Positions 24,513-34,714 of a DNA stretch of 64,000 nucleotides are shown piece after piece. The notes under the pieces were generated by a model. It worked only from the letters and a program-made list of their open reading frames with translations. It was not told the origin of the DNA and did no database searches. Every line of letters starts with the position of its first letter. The first letter of the stretch is position 1. Origin of the DNA: Termitomyces sp. T153 (taxonomy: Eukaryota > Basidiomycota > Agaricomycetes > Agaricales > Lyophyllaceae); contig JACKQL020000019.1 of the NCBI GenBank assembly GCA_018296165.2, positions 496,001 through 560,000 of the forward strand. Reading direction: 5' to 3'. The translations under genes and the position numbers were made by a program.

Positions 24513-24910
24513 AGTGGGTCATAAGGTACTATGTATACCTCACAACTGCAAGCTGGTAACTAAGTTGCTTGAATAAGCACATGGTGTGGTTGGGAACTTT
24601 GGCACTCAGAGAACAATGGAGTATATCCATTATTGGTATTGGTGGCCAATTTTGGTAACAGATGCATCAGCATTCTGCACAACTTATCAGCTGTGCCAAC
24701 ATGCTAAGGGAAGCAATCAGCTTCATGCAAGGAAGGTGCATTCCCTACCTGTACCTGCCAAATCTTGTGACCTGATTGAATGGACTATGGTCCATTCCCA
24801 GAGTCCAGAGGATATAACTACTTATGGGTGGTTATCTGTTGCATAACAAGTATGATGCACCTAATTTTGGTACATGCTACCATAACAGTTGCCCAGCTGT
24901 CCTGGACTTA
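24502..24910 (+). mobile_element. Ty3/gypsy element A, right part (integrase zinc-binding domain)
   Basis: The frame resumes with TTNVVGHKVLCIPHNCKLV, then VVGNFGTQRTMEYIHYWYWW and FCTTYQLCQHAKGSNQLHAR, the HHCC-type zinc-binding domain of a gypsy integrase, then SPEDITTYGWL, which in a second frame reads GYNYLWVVICC. The match fades at about 24,905, so the catalytic core is missing or was rearranged. It continues the left part at 11,446-12,170. Confidence 0.85.
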
Positions 24911-25220
24911 ATGAAAAGAAATTGTGAGTTTTCACAGTCTCCCAAGTTCAATCATCAGTATATCTATCATGGTGTTGATGGAGTTGTTGACTTCTCACCA
25001 GCACCAGCAGTGGTGCATTCATTGAATGCACCATCATCTTTGTCTAGTGTGCCAGGAGCATTCTGCTAACACTCCTTCTTTAAGAAAAGAAAAATGGAAA
25101 GTGACTGAGTTGCCTTCCAAACTGGAAAAGGGGGTGAATCCTCCTTATCATCAACTAGATGAAAGTGGAAGGCTGTCATATGCAGCCTCACTCAGACCTA
25201 GCCAGGCAAGCCAACAGTAA

Positions 25221-25297
25221 CTTTGTTGCAGATTAGACTAGATCCTAGTAGGTATGAATGTTGTAACTTCTTACCTTTGTTGCAGATTAGACTAGAT
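25221..25297. repeat. 23-bp direct repeat pair
   Basis: The same 23-bp sequence (starts CTTTGTTGCAG, ends ACTAGAT) occurs at 25,221-25,243 and 25,275-25,297, between the two oppositely oriented gypsy pieces. Confidence 0.85.
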
Positions 25298-25456
25298 AAA
25301 GAAGCAATGAAGGTAGAATCTCCCTTTCTGTGATCTCATCATGTGATCACATTTACTTCCAGTTAACTCTCATTCCTTCTTTTTCTACTTATTGTGAGTT
25401 TTGCTAGGATGGGCTTATACTCTCCCCCCTCACAAAACTTCCCATGCCTCATGCAT

Positions 25457-26263
25457 TCATACCATTTTCCTTCCCCATACATCTAAGGCTTTGCAGCCCT
25501 CCAGCTCTGACTCCAGTAGCCACTCATCATGGTCTAGTACATATCCCACCCATCTGACAAGGTACTGATGCCCATGTCCTTGGCAACAGACATCAATGAT
25601 CTTGTTGATGAGGTCCTGGTCCTGTGCATCATCCTCTGTGACCATGAATTCTGGGCATAGATATTCACAGTCTAGAAAGAGTAGCATCATTTGCTTCTTC
25701 AGTAGACTCACATGGAACCCAGGGAACACTCTATTTGAGCCTGGAAGTTTGAGCATGTATTCTGATTTCTCTGGAAACACCTTGACAACTTTGTAAGGTC
25801 CATTGTTCCTTGGCATAAACTTGGCAACATGCTTCTTGCCTTTTTGCTTGTAGTCTTGCCTCCTATGCTTTGTTGACTGCAATGTTTGTTTGCATAGTAT
25901 GCCTGCCTGATCTTTGCTGCAAGCAGGTTGTCCTGAGCCTCTCTGACATTGGTTTCCAGCTTCTCAATGATCTCTCTTGCTGTGACCATGTCTCCAGATG
26001 TGTCTGCACATAAGGGTGCTAATGGAGGGATGATTCGTGGTGACCTCCCTGTCTTGACATGAAATGGTGAGTATCCTGTCAACATGTTCACTGTGTTCAT
26101 GATTGCAAATCTGATGTGTGGCAGGGATTTTGACCATCCCTCCTGATTTCTGTTGATGTGGTACTGGTAATAAGGCCCTATTCTTGCTGAATACAGATTT
26201 CTGTCTTTTCCTATGTTTTGGCAACCTCCAGAATTTCTGGTTCCTACATGATGTGACAGTCAC
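25457..26263 (-). mobile_element. Inverted Ty3/gypsy fragment: end of integrase and chromodomain
   Basis: The minus strand reads SKSLPHIRFAIMNTVNMLTG, DMVTAREIIEKLETNVREAQ, AAKIRQAYYANKH, then KHVAKFMPRNNGPYKVVKVF, FPGFHVSLLKK and a chromodomain end YLVRWVGYVLDHDEWL. This is the C-terminal third of a fungal chromovirus polyprotein. It lies in the opposite orientation to element A, close to where element A stops. The two may be halves of one rearranged element, or two insertions. Frame changes occur near 25,880 and 26,100. Confidence 0.85.
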
Positions 26264-27501
26264 ATGACAAAGTCATGTGGGACCTAGGCCCCCAGTCCAC
26301 CAGACTGATGTTCCTCTAGTGCCCTCCTAGTGAAGCCCCTGGCAAAATTTCTTTCTTGGAATTATTGCTACAGTTGTTCATTACTTCTTGATTTGGACTT
26401 ATTTCCTTGATATGTGCCACCTTAGCAACCAGCATACTGGCTGTCATTCCAGGTGTTGAATTAGCTATACTTTGAGTATTTGATTTTCATTAGCCATACC
26501 TCCTGACTCGCCTATGTCACTAGCAACCTTTTCACCACTATTGACTCCTTTTAGTTTCATTTCACTACTTATTATAAATACTGTCATGTTTTCTATATTA
26601 CCATTGAAGAATTGCACCTTGTTATTAGCTCTAGACTTCAGATCTCAGTCTAGTGACTCTAAGGCATTGTCTTTTGCTCTAAGCTGTCTCTCTCTATTGA
26701 ATTAGCTCCCTTGTCATTTTGCTCAGCCAATACCACCTTAGGGTACTATTTTGCCAAGTCTATGCTTAGCACTAGTACCTACAGTTAGTTTTGTTTTGTT
26801 ATTATTCCCTGTCACTAACACTTTCTTCACTACTCCTAGCACCAGCATTTAGCATTGTTTTGCTTGTGCACTTTTACCTAGCAACCTCAGTTTGACTCTA
26901 GCTGGGTTTATCCACTGAGTGTCCCCCTTCCCTATCCATTATCACCATCTCTTGACCCTGCACTAGCAACCTCACACCACTTCTGCATATAGCAGGCTTT
27001 TTGGGACCTGGCTTGACCTGCAATACTCATTTTTTATAGTCTGTTCATACTCTACTTGTGAAACTGCCAGTTGTTGTGTTCTCTGCACAGCAGCTAGGCA
27101 GCAACAGATGTCATCACTGGCCTAGTCCCTGCTGCCACTGGTCACTACACCTACTCCCATTGTCAAGTCTGAGCCTGCCAACCATGCCACTACCTCCACA
27201 ATTGTTATTACAGGTGTTGTCCAGTGTCCAGGAGAAACAGAGTCATTTACATGGAAGAGTGAATATTGGCTGAAATACAGTAGTAGGCATGTGTGAAGCC
27301 AGACAATTGTGGTCAGGCAGGTGGAAAGAAAAGTACTAGGAGGAAACTCAACAGTAGTCAAAGAAAGGCTGTTGGAGAGTTAAGCTCGAAAAGATACAAG
27401 ATTTATACCACTAGTCATTTGTGGGAACTTCTGGATTCTGTCCAGATAAAAGAAACAAAAAACTTGTCATGGAGAATACAAAAGAACATGTGCATAAGAA
27501 A
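26264..27501. other. CpG-poor non-coding tail of the transposon island
   Basis: No domain or long frame. The sequence stays depleted in CpG until about 27,380. The motif TAGCAACCT or close variants recur (about 26,520, 26,880 and 26,965), suggesting an old repeat. It is probably further decayed retroelement sequence. Confidence 0.4.
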
Positions 27502-28027
27502 CTAGTGGAAACATGAAATTTCATTCATATGTAAGATATTGTGTTTCATGTGGCTCATAAACGACCCGAAAGGGTACCAAGAAGGTATTCCTGTTATGCT
27601 GTGCCTGTACGGTCTCGCGTTCTGTATCGATATCAGTGCCTGTACGGTCTCGCGTTCTGTATCGATATCAGTGGGATATTGATATGACTTACGATCTGAC
27701 GAACCACCTGAGAAACCTTTCATTGTAACACCGCGTACAGTACAAATACGCCAGGGGACATTATTAGGCGAAAAGACATACGATTCTGGAACAATGCCAA
27801 AGATAACAAGTAGTGCACCGGACATAACCCGAATGTGTGTACACTGTAGCTGTAACACAGAGTTTATCGTGTTCCAATTCACTCGTGAGATTACAATGAG
27901 CGTTGTACCGCCAACCTGCCGATACAAAAGCAGGTGTCAGAATTTGAATTTCTTGTGAATCAGTCGTCTTTCGTCGAGACAGTTCCCAAATATACCTAGC
28001 ATGAAGCGTGAGTGCACTAAACCCCAT
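27502..28027 (-). CDS. Hypothetical membrane-like protein fragment
   Basis: From an ATG at 28,027 (MGFSALTLHAR) a GT-AG intron ending near 27,910 would join to VGGTTLIVISRVNWNTINSV, then a hydrophobic stretch VMSGALLVIFGIVPESYVF (about 27,825-27,770). The frame then crosses a 35-bp tandem duplication at 27,601-27,670 and ends at 27,502. I do not recognise the family. The duplication is not a multiple of three, so if it lies in an exon it breaks the frame; it may lie in an intron. It is the first normal-CpG sequence right of the transposon island. The upstream exon, if any, was not found. Confidence 0.25.
27601..27670. repeat. Perfect 35-bp tandem duplication
   Basis: 27,601-27,635 and 27,636-27,670 are identical (unit begins GTGCCTGTACGGTCTCGCG). 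Confidence 0.95.
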
Positions 28028-28275
28028 CCTCTCGAAGGATATACACAGGAGCTCACCAAACGATATTCAATTATGCCGTTCCACTATATGCATGCGTTCG
28101 ATGTGATCCTATTCAACAACAACGACGCTATACAACCCGATACTAGTGATAGATAGCCATTACACAATACAACGATGAAAACAAAACACATTATTATTCA
28201 GATGAGAGATGAGGTCCGATGGTGTGTGAGTGCTGTTTCAAAAAAAAAACAGCGACGTAGACATAGAATGGGGCT
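28028..28275. other. Intergenic, short
   Basis: Flanking DNA between the 3' end of RTF1 and the fragment to its left. Nothing recognised. Confidence 0.5.
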
Positions 28276-30402
28276 CTAGAAATCGCCCAGATCGATCTCA
28301 ATGGAGTCGATTATGCTTGCCTCAAAGGACTTGCCGGATCCATTTAGAGCGAGAGCTGGAACAGACAAAGGCAGGGGTGAGATCTGTCGAATATCAGGCT
28401 TCGCAACTGGCGTGGCAGCAGCAGCAGCAGGAGTTCCAGGTCTAATACAAAGGAAAAGAAATCACGATGGGTGCACTGATACAAGGTACGATTGGAGAAA
28501 GAAGAACAGACCTCGAGGTAGGTGTAGCGGCGTCGAACAAACGTGGCTTAATCTTGAGCCGTGCACTGGGATCGACCGGCGTGGCTGTCCCAGAGGCGGC
28601 GAGTTTACGTTCTCGTCGTTTACGCTCTACCTCAGCAAGCTCTGCCTTACGCACGGCTTCCATGTTGGCCTTGCGGTTACGCTCATTCACTTTAGCCAGG
28701 AGGTCAACAGACTCGTCCTTCTGAGGTTGTGACGGTGTGAGCTCGGCAAGCTTCGCGTCGATCTCGGCAACTTCATTGTAATCGTTTCGACGCTGAGCAA
28801 GAGTTCGCGCCTGCATGAGGCGGGACTTCTCCATTGTCGCCGATATAGCAGTGGTTTTCTTATTAAGCTGGTTTTTTCGGGCCAACATGGCATTGATATC
28901 GCTCTGAGGAAAAAAGAATCAGACGAGATCGAGACAGGAAAGAAATGGGTCTCACTTCCGTTACAGGCTGGCTGACCAACTTATTCATCTCGGCAATCTT
29001 TTTTTCCAATTGCCACTTGGTTGGCAGCTTGACGTCTTCGGCACTGCAGACTTTGGCAAGACGTTCAAATTCTTTCTACGGGACGATGAGTACAATTTAA
29101 AACGTAAGGAAGGAACGAACCGGTTGGAAATTCCCGTTGGATACTTTGTCCATTGGAAAAGGTTTTACCGATTTGCCGTGCATGAGCTCAAGGGCTTGGT
29201 CGGTCTGTTTATCGTTGATACGATATGTCTTGACCGTATCGGCACCGAGGTCTTGAAGACTCATCAACAGGGTTCAAAGTATGTCAGTTGAAGTACCCAC
29301 TCGCTATCTGACAGATGCGATAGACGGGCTGGCCGTTCTCCTGGCCGATGAGATAGCGAACCCATGCGTCTACAGATAAATGTCAGTAAAAGACTAGCAG
29401 AAAATAGAGAGAAAGAAGTCACTTTGGACGTAATCCTGAAACCATGGCGCCATGCAGTGTTTCGCTAGCAAATCTCGCGTCAGCCGACATTTTTCGAGGT
29501 CTTCTATGGCTGCAGGCTGATCATCAGGAAAGACTGGCTTGCTAAACATCTTGCGCTCCTTCTCTTCCTCTTGCTCGTACTTGGATATCTGACCATCCTC
29601 TGACTCATCGTCAGAGATCTCCATATCCATAGGCGACGAAGAGCGGTCTCGTTTCGGAGATCCTTTTGTCTGAGAAGTATGAGGGTCATCAAAGGCAAAA
29701 CACCGAATAGATAAGGGGACATTCACATACACGTTGCTTTTCGTCTTTGGCTTTCCGCTTAGCCTTAAGCTCATCAAGCTTGCGACTCTTTTCCTTTGTC
29801 GCACCACGAGCAGTGTGTTGACCTGCGTAATAGATGAAGTCAAGATCGCAGCAAGTCATGAAAGACGACGCACGTTTAGCAGCCTTCGACACAGCGTCCG
29901 CATCTGCTCCGCGCTGCTGCTGATTATACATCTGCGAAATAATGCGCTGATCATGCTTGCGCTGCTTCTCCTCGAGTCTCGAGGCAATAATGTTCTCTCG
30001 TTCGATCTCGTTCATCTGCATGAGACTGTTCATATCCATCAGTGAGAGTTGGAGAGAAGACAAAGCTATGCTTCAGCCAAACAGGCGACGCTGGATTATA
30101 AAGGGTGATGTAGCGGCGTGTGCTTACCGGAGTCTGTCGGCTTCATCGATGAACTTCCCCTCGAGAGGATATGACTCGTCCTCTTCTCCCTCCTCGCTTT
30201 CCGGTCCTTCGCCTTCTGAGTCAGACATACTGAAAGATCCACAGCTCGGCATAAAATGGAGCTTGACCAAAATTTAATGGCACGCTTACTCTGCCTTCCT
30301 CTTCTTAAATGACGAGGCCTTGGAGGAGCCTTGTGACCTCTTCCGCTTCTTATCGACGCCAGCGAGGGCGAGGAGCTCATCTTCGAGCTCGAGGTCGGAC
30401 AT
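28276..30402 (-). CDS. RTF1: RNA polymerase-associated protein RTF1 (Paf1 complex, Plus3 domain)
   Basis: RTF1 belongs to or works with the Paf1 complex on elongating RNA polymerase II and is needed for H2B ubiquitination. The start ATG at 30,402 gives MSDLELEDELLALAG and a basic patch KKRKRS, then an acidic exon MSDSEGEGPESEEGEEDESY with EGKFIDEADR, a coiled region EKQRKHDQRIISQMYNQQQR, and acidic MEISDDESEDGQ. The Plus3 domain follows: CRLTRDLLAKHCMAPWF, WVRYLIGQENGQPVYRICQI, DTVKTYRINDKQTDQALELM and HGKSVKPFPMDKVSNGNF joined by an intron to EFERLAKVCS. The C-terminal part is helical (KWQLEKKIAEMNKLV; ARTLAQRRNDYNEVAEIDAK). The final exon ends IIDSIEIDLGDF. At least eight short introns. It appears intact. 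Confidence 0.93.
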
Positions 30403-31705
30403 GGTGGTCAATTGTAGAAGACAATACTGAAGAAATGGTCGGCCGTTCCACCGGAAAGGCGTATTCCCACGCCACTGATCCCATTGTCTATGTTTTCGGC
30501 GCCTCGTCCATGAACGTTGCGCAAAGCCTCCAAATCGTGATATCTTTGCTCTGATAGCATTTCTGTGGTAGAAGACCAACTTTTTTATTGTCTGCTTTTC
30601 AGATGTCCTCGATATACGCCACCACAAAATATAAGCTTGTACTACTACATTGGGCTCGAGAGTAATCACTTATAATTTTCCAAGGTATGTGTTATGACAG
30701 AGTACACTGATTTCGGAGTCTCTCGCACTGAACTTGGTGTTGCCCTACTTTTGCTTTCGGATGATGTTCGCAAGGAAGGCCCGAAGGCTTTGGCTTGCTG
30801 GTATAGATAACTCCAACCTGTGGCTTGGAAGAATGTCTATTTTCTCTCGAAAGTCAACCTATCCTGCGCTCGGATTACTGTAACGGATGCTCTTCTTGAA
30901 AATCAAAACAACCTCTTTGTGACGGATTCCGTGTATTCATTTGTGAACCATGGATTCATTCCCCTCTGTCTAGTCGAATCCATGGAAAAGTGTTGCTCCG
31001 GTAGATGCATTTCTATATGGATGCTCACGGTGGAGCATAAAAGACCTTGAATTTGAATTCTGTATGGGACTTGATGTTAATTCCAGATCGAGAAGTACGC
31101 ATGGATCAAGCACCGAATGCTCAGAGTAGACACTGTCACTACAGTTGCATGGGACTCTGGAAAGCTGGAGCCCCACACTTTGAAAGGCAGCAAGATTACC
31201 GAGGTTATCTGGGTCTGCCGCATAACTTTGACGTTCGCTGTTTTAGTTCAAGGTGCCTGGAGCTGAAAAGAATAGGGTGACATCAGGGGTTGAGCGTGTA
31301 ACGTATGCTTCAGCGCGTATTTATGCTTGGTGTGTTGGGGTGTATAGCGGTCAGAATTCTTTCAATTGACGATGCAGCAACAACGGATGTCTGGATGGGC
31401 TTAGTGTGTGGTGGCAGTGGTGGGTTGATGATGGTCTTGGTAATCACGGTGAGGGCAGAGCAACACTTTTGCACATAAGTACATGCCTGTACTCGCGACC
31501 ATGTTCAAACTTTGAGTTCCAAAGCGTGAAACTGTTCAAGAACAACTATATCGATTCATTCCAAGCTGATGCTTTAATTGTGCCCTGAGGCCTGACTGAG
31601 TGATCGGGCGACGAGCACGGAATCTGGATCCGATCTCAAGTCTTTGAGTGAATATCAGTGAATACCTTTGTTGGTCTCAATTGACCCTGCGGCCGTAACA
31701 CATTC
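30403..31705. other. Intergenic between RTF1 and the nucleoside phosphorylase
   Basis: Contains the promoter of RTF1 (left, minus) and of the phosphorylase (right, plus). Short frames at 30,820-31,050 and 31,047-31,280 show no recognisable domain. Confidence 0.45.
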
Positions 31706-32963
31706 ATGATTCCATCGACACTGATCTTCCGTCACATCCATGAGAAGACTTCACCTCCAGTTGTCGAGACTCTCCAAGCGATCAAGTCTTTTTTGCCTTC
31801 AAGGCTTCAGAAACCTCACGTTGGTATCGTTTGTGGATCTGGGTTGAGCGATCTAGTGGATTCCTTCAGAGAGGTTGTGCTAGTTCCATATGATCAGCTT
31901 CCAGGATTCACAAAGAGTACCGGTGAGAACAGAACCTTAAAACTTACAAGGCACTTGTTGCTGAGAATAGTGTGCTATCATCAGTGCCAGGACATAAGAG
32001 TGTTCTTGCTTTTGGACTTCTGGGCCCTGGAGATGGCGTACCGGCTGTTGCGATGCTTGGTCGTGTGAGTATCACCGTATCGTTTACCGTTTCTCGTATT
32101 GTTGCTCAAACTGGTCTCGTACTTAGTTCCATCCGTATGAAGGACACTCACTTCCGACCGTCGTATACCCAATCAGAGTCATGGCGAAACTCGGCGTGAA
32201 GAATCTCATCAGTATGTACGCGTTCCATTCTCAAGCACACGATGATCACTTCTAACTCCTGATCATAGTAACCAACGCGTCTGGATCTCTTAATTCAAAG
32301 ATTCCAGTGGGAACAAGTTCGTCGTATCATCATCATGCAGAACGTAACTTATCCTCTCTAGTTGTCGTGATCCAGGATCATCTTGCTTTGCCAAATCTCA
32401 CAGGCATGAACCCCTTACTCGGTCCCCAAACCTCACCAAACCACCCTCGTTTCCTCCCCCTCTCAAATGCGTACTCGCCATCACTCCGCCGCCTTGCCTT
32501 CCTTTCCGCCCACAAACTCTCTCTCGAGCGCAACACGCTCGCAGAGGGGATCTACGCATGGGTTGGCGGTCCGACCTATGAGACTCCCGCAGAGGGTAAG
32601 CTCCTCCGGCTCGCGGGTGCGGATGTGGTGGGTATGAGTACTGTACCCGAGGTTGTGGTCGCTCGAGAGGAGGGGCTGAATGTCGTGGTTTTGAGCTTGG
32701 TGACGAATTTTGTGGTTATTCCGGATACGTATCGGAGTATCAAGGATGAAGTCGAGGCAGAGGTAAGAATCTGTTTCTCGTTTAACCTGAGGTATTGAGG
32801 TATTGATACGTTCTAGCTTTCGGGAAAGCCTGTGGAGTTGCCTCAGATACCAACAGTGTCCCATGAAGAGGTCTTAGCGGTTGGAAAGGAGAAGGCCGAG
32901 GTCATGAAGAAGCTCGTGGAGGGTATCGTGGCAATGATACCTACTGTTCCTGATTTGCAGTAG
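31706..32963 (+). CDS. Purine nucleoside phosphorylase
   Basis: Catalyses phosphorolysis of inosine and guanosine to the free base and ribose-1-phosphate in purine salvage (EC 2.4.2.1 type, trimeric class). Six exons join in frame to 325 aa: introns at 31,923-31,984, 32,065-32,126, 32,212-32,268, 32,317-32,361 and 32,763-32,816. Motifs: VGIVCGSGLSDL (phosphate loop), STVPGHKSVLAFG, FHPYEGHSLPTVVYPIRVMA, ITNASGSLN, IQDHLALPNLTGMNPL, WVGGPTYETPAE (the base-binding Glu region) and GADVVGMSTVPEVVVAREEG followed by SLVTN with the conserved Asn. Length and motif order match fungal and human enzymes. No defect seen. Confidence 0.95.
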
Positions 32964-34714
32964 ACAATGGCTAGTATCTCACCCTCGTCAGTCCGAGGAG
33001 AGTACCCCGGTCCAATGCAAGGAGATATCTGACGATATGATATATCCGAAATATGGAAAGATTGTCATGTATATAGAATTGAGTGGCGCACTTACAGCTT
33101 GTGACTGTAAAGCACCTTGTGGAGGGTATTCAAATATAATCAAATTGCGAATTGTACTTCTTCATTCAAGGGCATATGCTCCAGCTTCATATTCTACATA
33201 TGTATCCCAATCGACATTTATCTGAATGAGCATTTATCTGAATGAGACAAGGTAGTAGAAAGGATGAAAAGTTCAAAGATGGGTATTGCTCAGGCTGTCC
33301 TGGGTCTTCAGATGCGGAGCAAAGCTGCACAGCTGCTAATGCCATTATAGAAAGAAGCACACGGCCACGTAAATCTGGGTAAGAAAGTACCACGACGATG
33401 CACAATTGCGATAATACGAGGCGCCAAGTTACTTTGAGTATATGTCTCTGTATCTTGACAATGACTACTTCTTATTTTCGACAAATTACCGTTGTCGCAC
33501 GTTCGGGTCGCACCAACGAGTTTTGTTCCTTTCATATCGGCTAGAAATCGGCTAGAAAAATCTTTTTTTCTTTAAGCTTGCATCATGCGGAAATGCCTGC
33601 GAAGGACCAGACCTAAAAAGTGTCGCACAAAAATGAGTTAGCGGCAATAAGTGGGAAGGCTATGGTCATGGAGACACTCGTTTCAATAGCGTTGAGACAA
33701 AACTTACCATTCCAAAGTTGCATTAGTAACTCGAAACTTGATGTGCGAAATTTCATAACCGCCTATCCCTTAGTTGATCTCCTGCGGATTTGGCTTTCCA
33801 CTTCATTCATCGAAAATCCACTACTAAAATGTTGTTTCCTCGACGTGGAATTTCGCAAGACGCAGATCGACACCATCCTCACATAACCTAAAGCACGCGT
33901 GTACAACTGCCAGATGGAGTAGAAACAGCCGAATGTACAGTTTAGGGGACTGGGGCTTCCCTGGCTCATATTGCTCGATCGGTCCGCTTCGACGTCTGTC
34001 CCTTGTCTACCTTCCGTCATAGTGAAAGCTGAATCCAAACTCAAAGAGCATCAAACGCCGACATAAACTTCTCACAACATTCGACACGACCGTTCTAGCA
34101 TGCGGACCACCACCGGATGTTCTATGTGCAGGTATCCCCGCGGGAGAATATACGGAAGTCGTTGGACCCGTCCCGCGTAGAGATCGCAGGTACGCGCCCA
34201 AGACCAGCCAAACACGTGATACGCGCGGAACTTGGGAGGAAAACATCATAAAAAGGAAACTATACTCTTTGGATAAAGGATCGGATGCGGATATCAGAAC
34301 AACTCAGTCGTTGTTACTGACAGCCACGTAGTTATTGTCTGTAACAGGTACTTAAGACTAATATAGTCGTTGTACTACCGACTGAGTTATTGTCCGTAAC
34401 AGTCCACATTGAATTCATAGCCCTTTTTTTCTGGTGTTTTTTGTAGATATAGTATTCACATTGATCAATTTCTCATACTGTCGTCGACTATGGCACCAAT
34501 GTCGGGGGTAGGAGCAATATATTCACTGATATATGATGTAAAAATGAGAGAGGATTACCTTCATGGTCTGTGATCGTACATTAACATATGATTAGAGGCC
34601 TAGGACCATATGTTGGGGAACGCGAGAAGACACATAATTCACTCACGTCGCAAAAGATACAAACATATACCTGAGGGAACGTAGACTGAATCAACTGCAT
34701 ACACCCGCACCAAT
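32964..34714. other. Intergenic
   Basis: No supported gene. It holds a 16-bp perfect tandem duplication at 33,215-33,246 and a pair of similar segments at 34,300-34,403, each ending GTTATTGTCYGTAACAG. Frames at 33,620, 33,763 and 34,007 have no recognisable content. Confidence 0.45.
33215..33246. repeat. 16-bp tandem duplication
   Basis: CATTTATCTGAATGAG occurs twice in direct tandem. Confidence 0.95.

Noticed and set aside
31706..32963. MTA phosphorylase instead of purine nucleoside phosphorylase
   Set aside because: The GVxxSL/ETPAE/VGMSTVPE pattern and STVPGH loop follow the purine nucleoside phosphorylase form.
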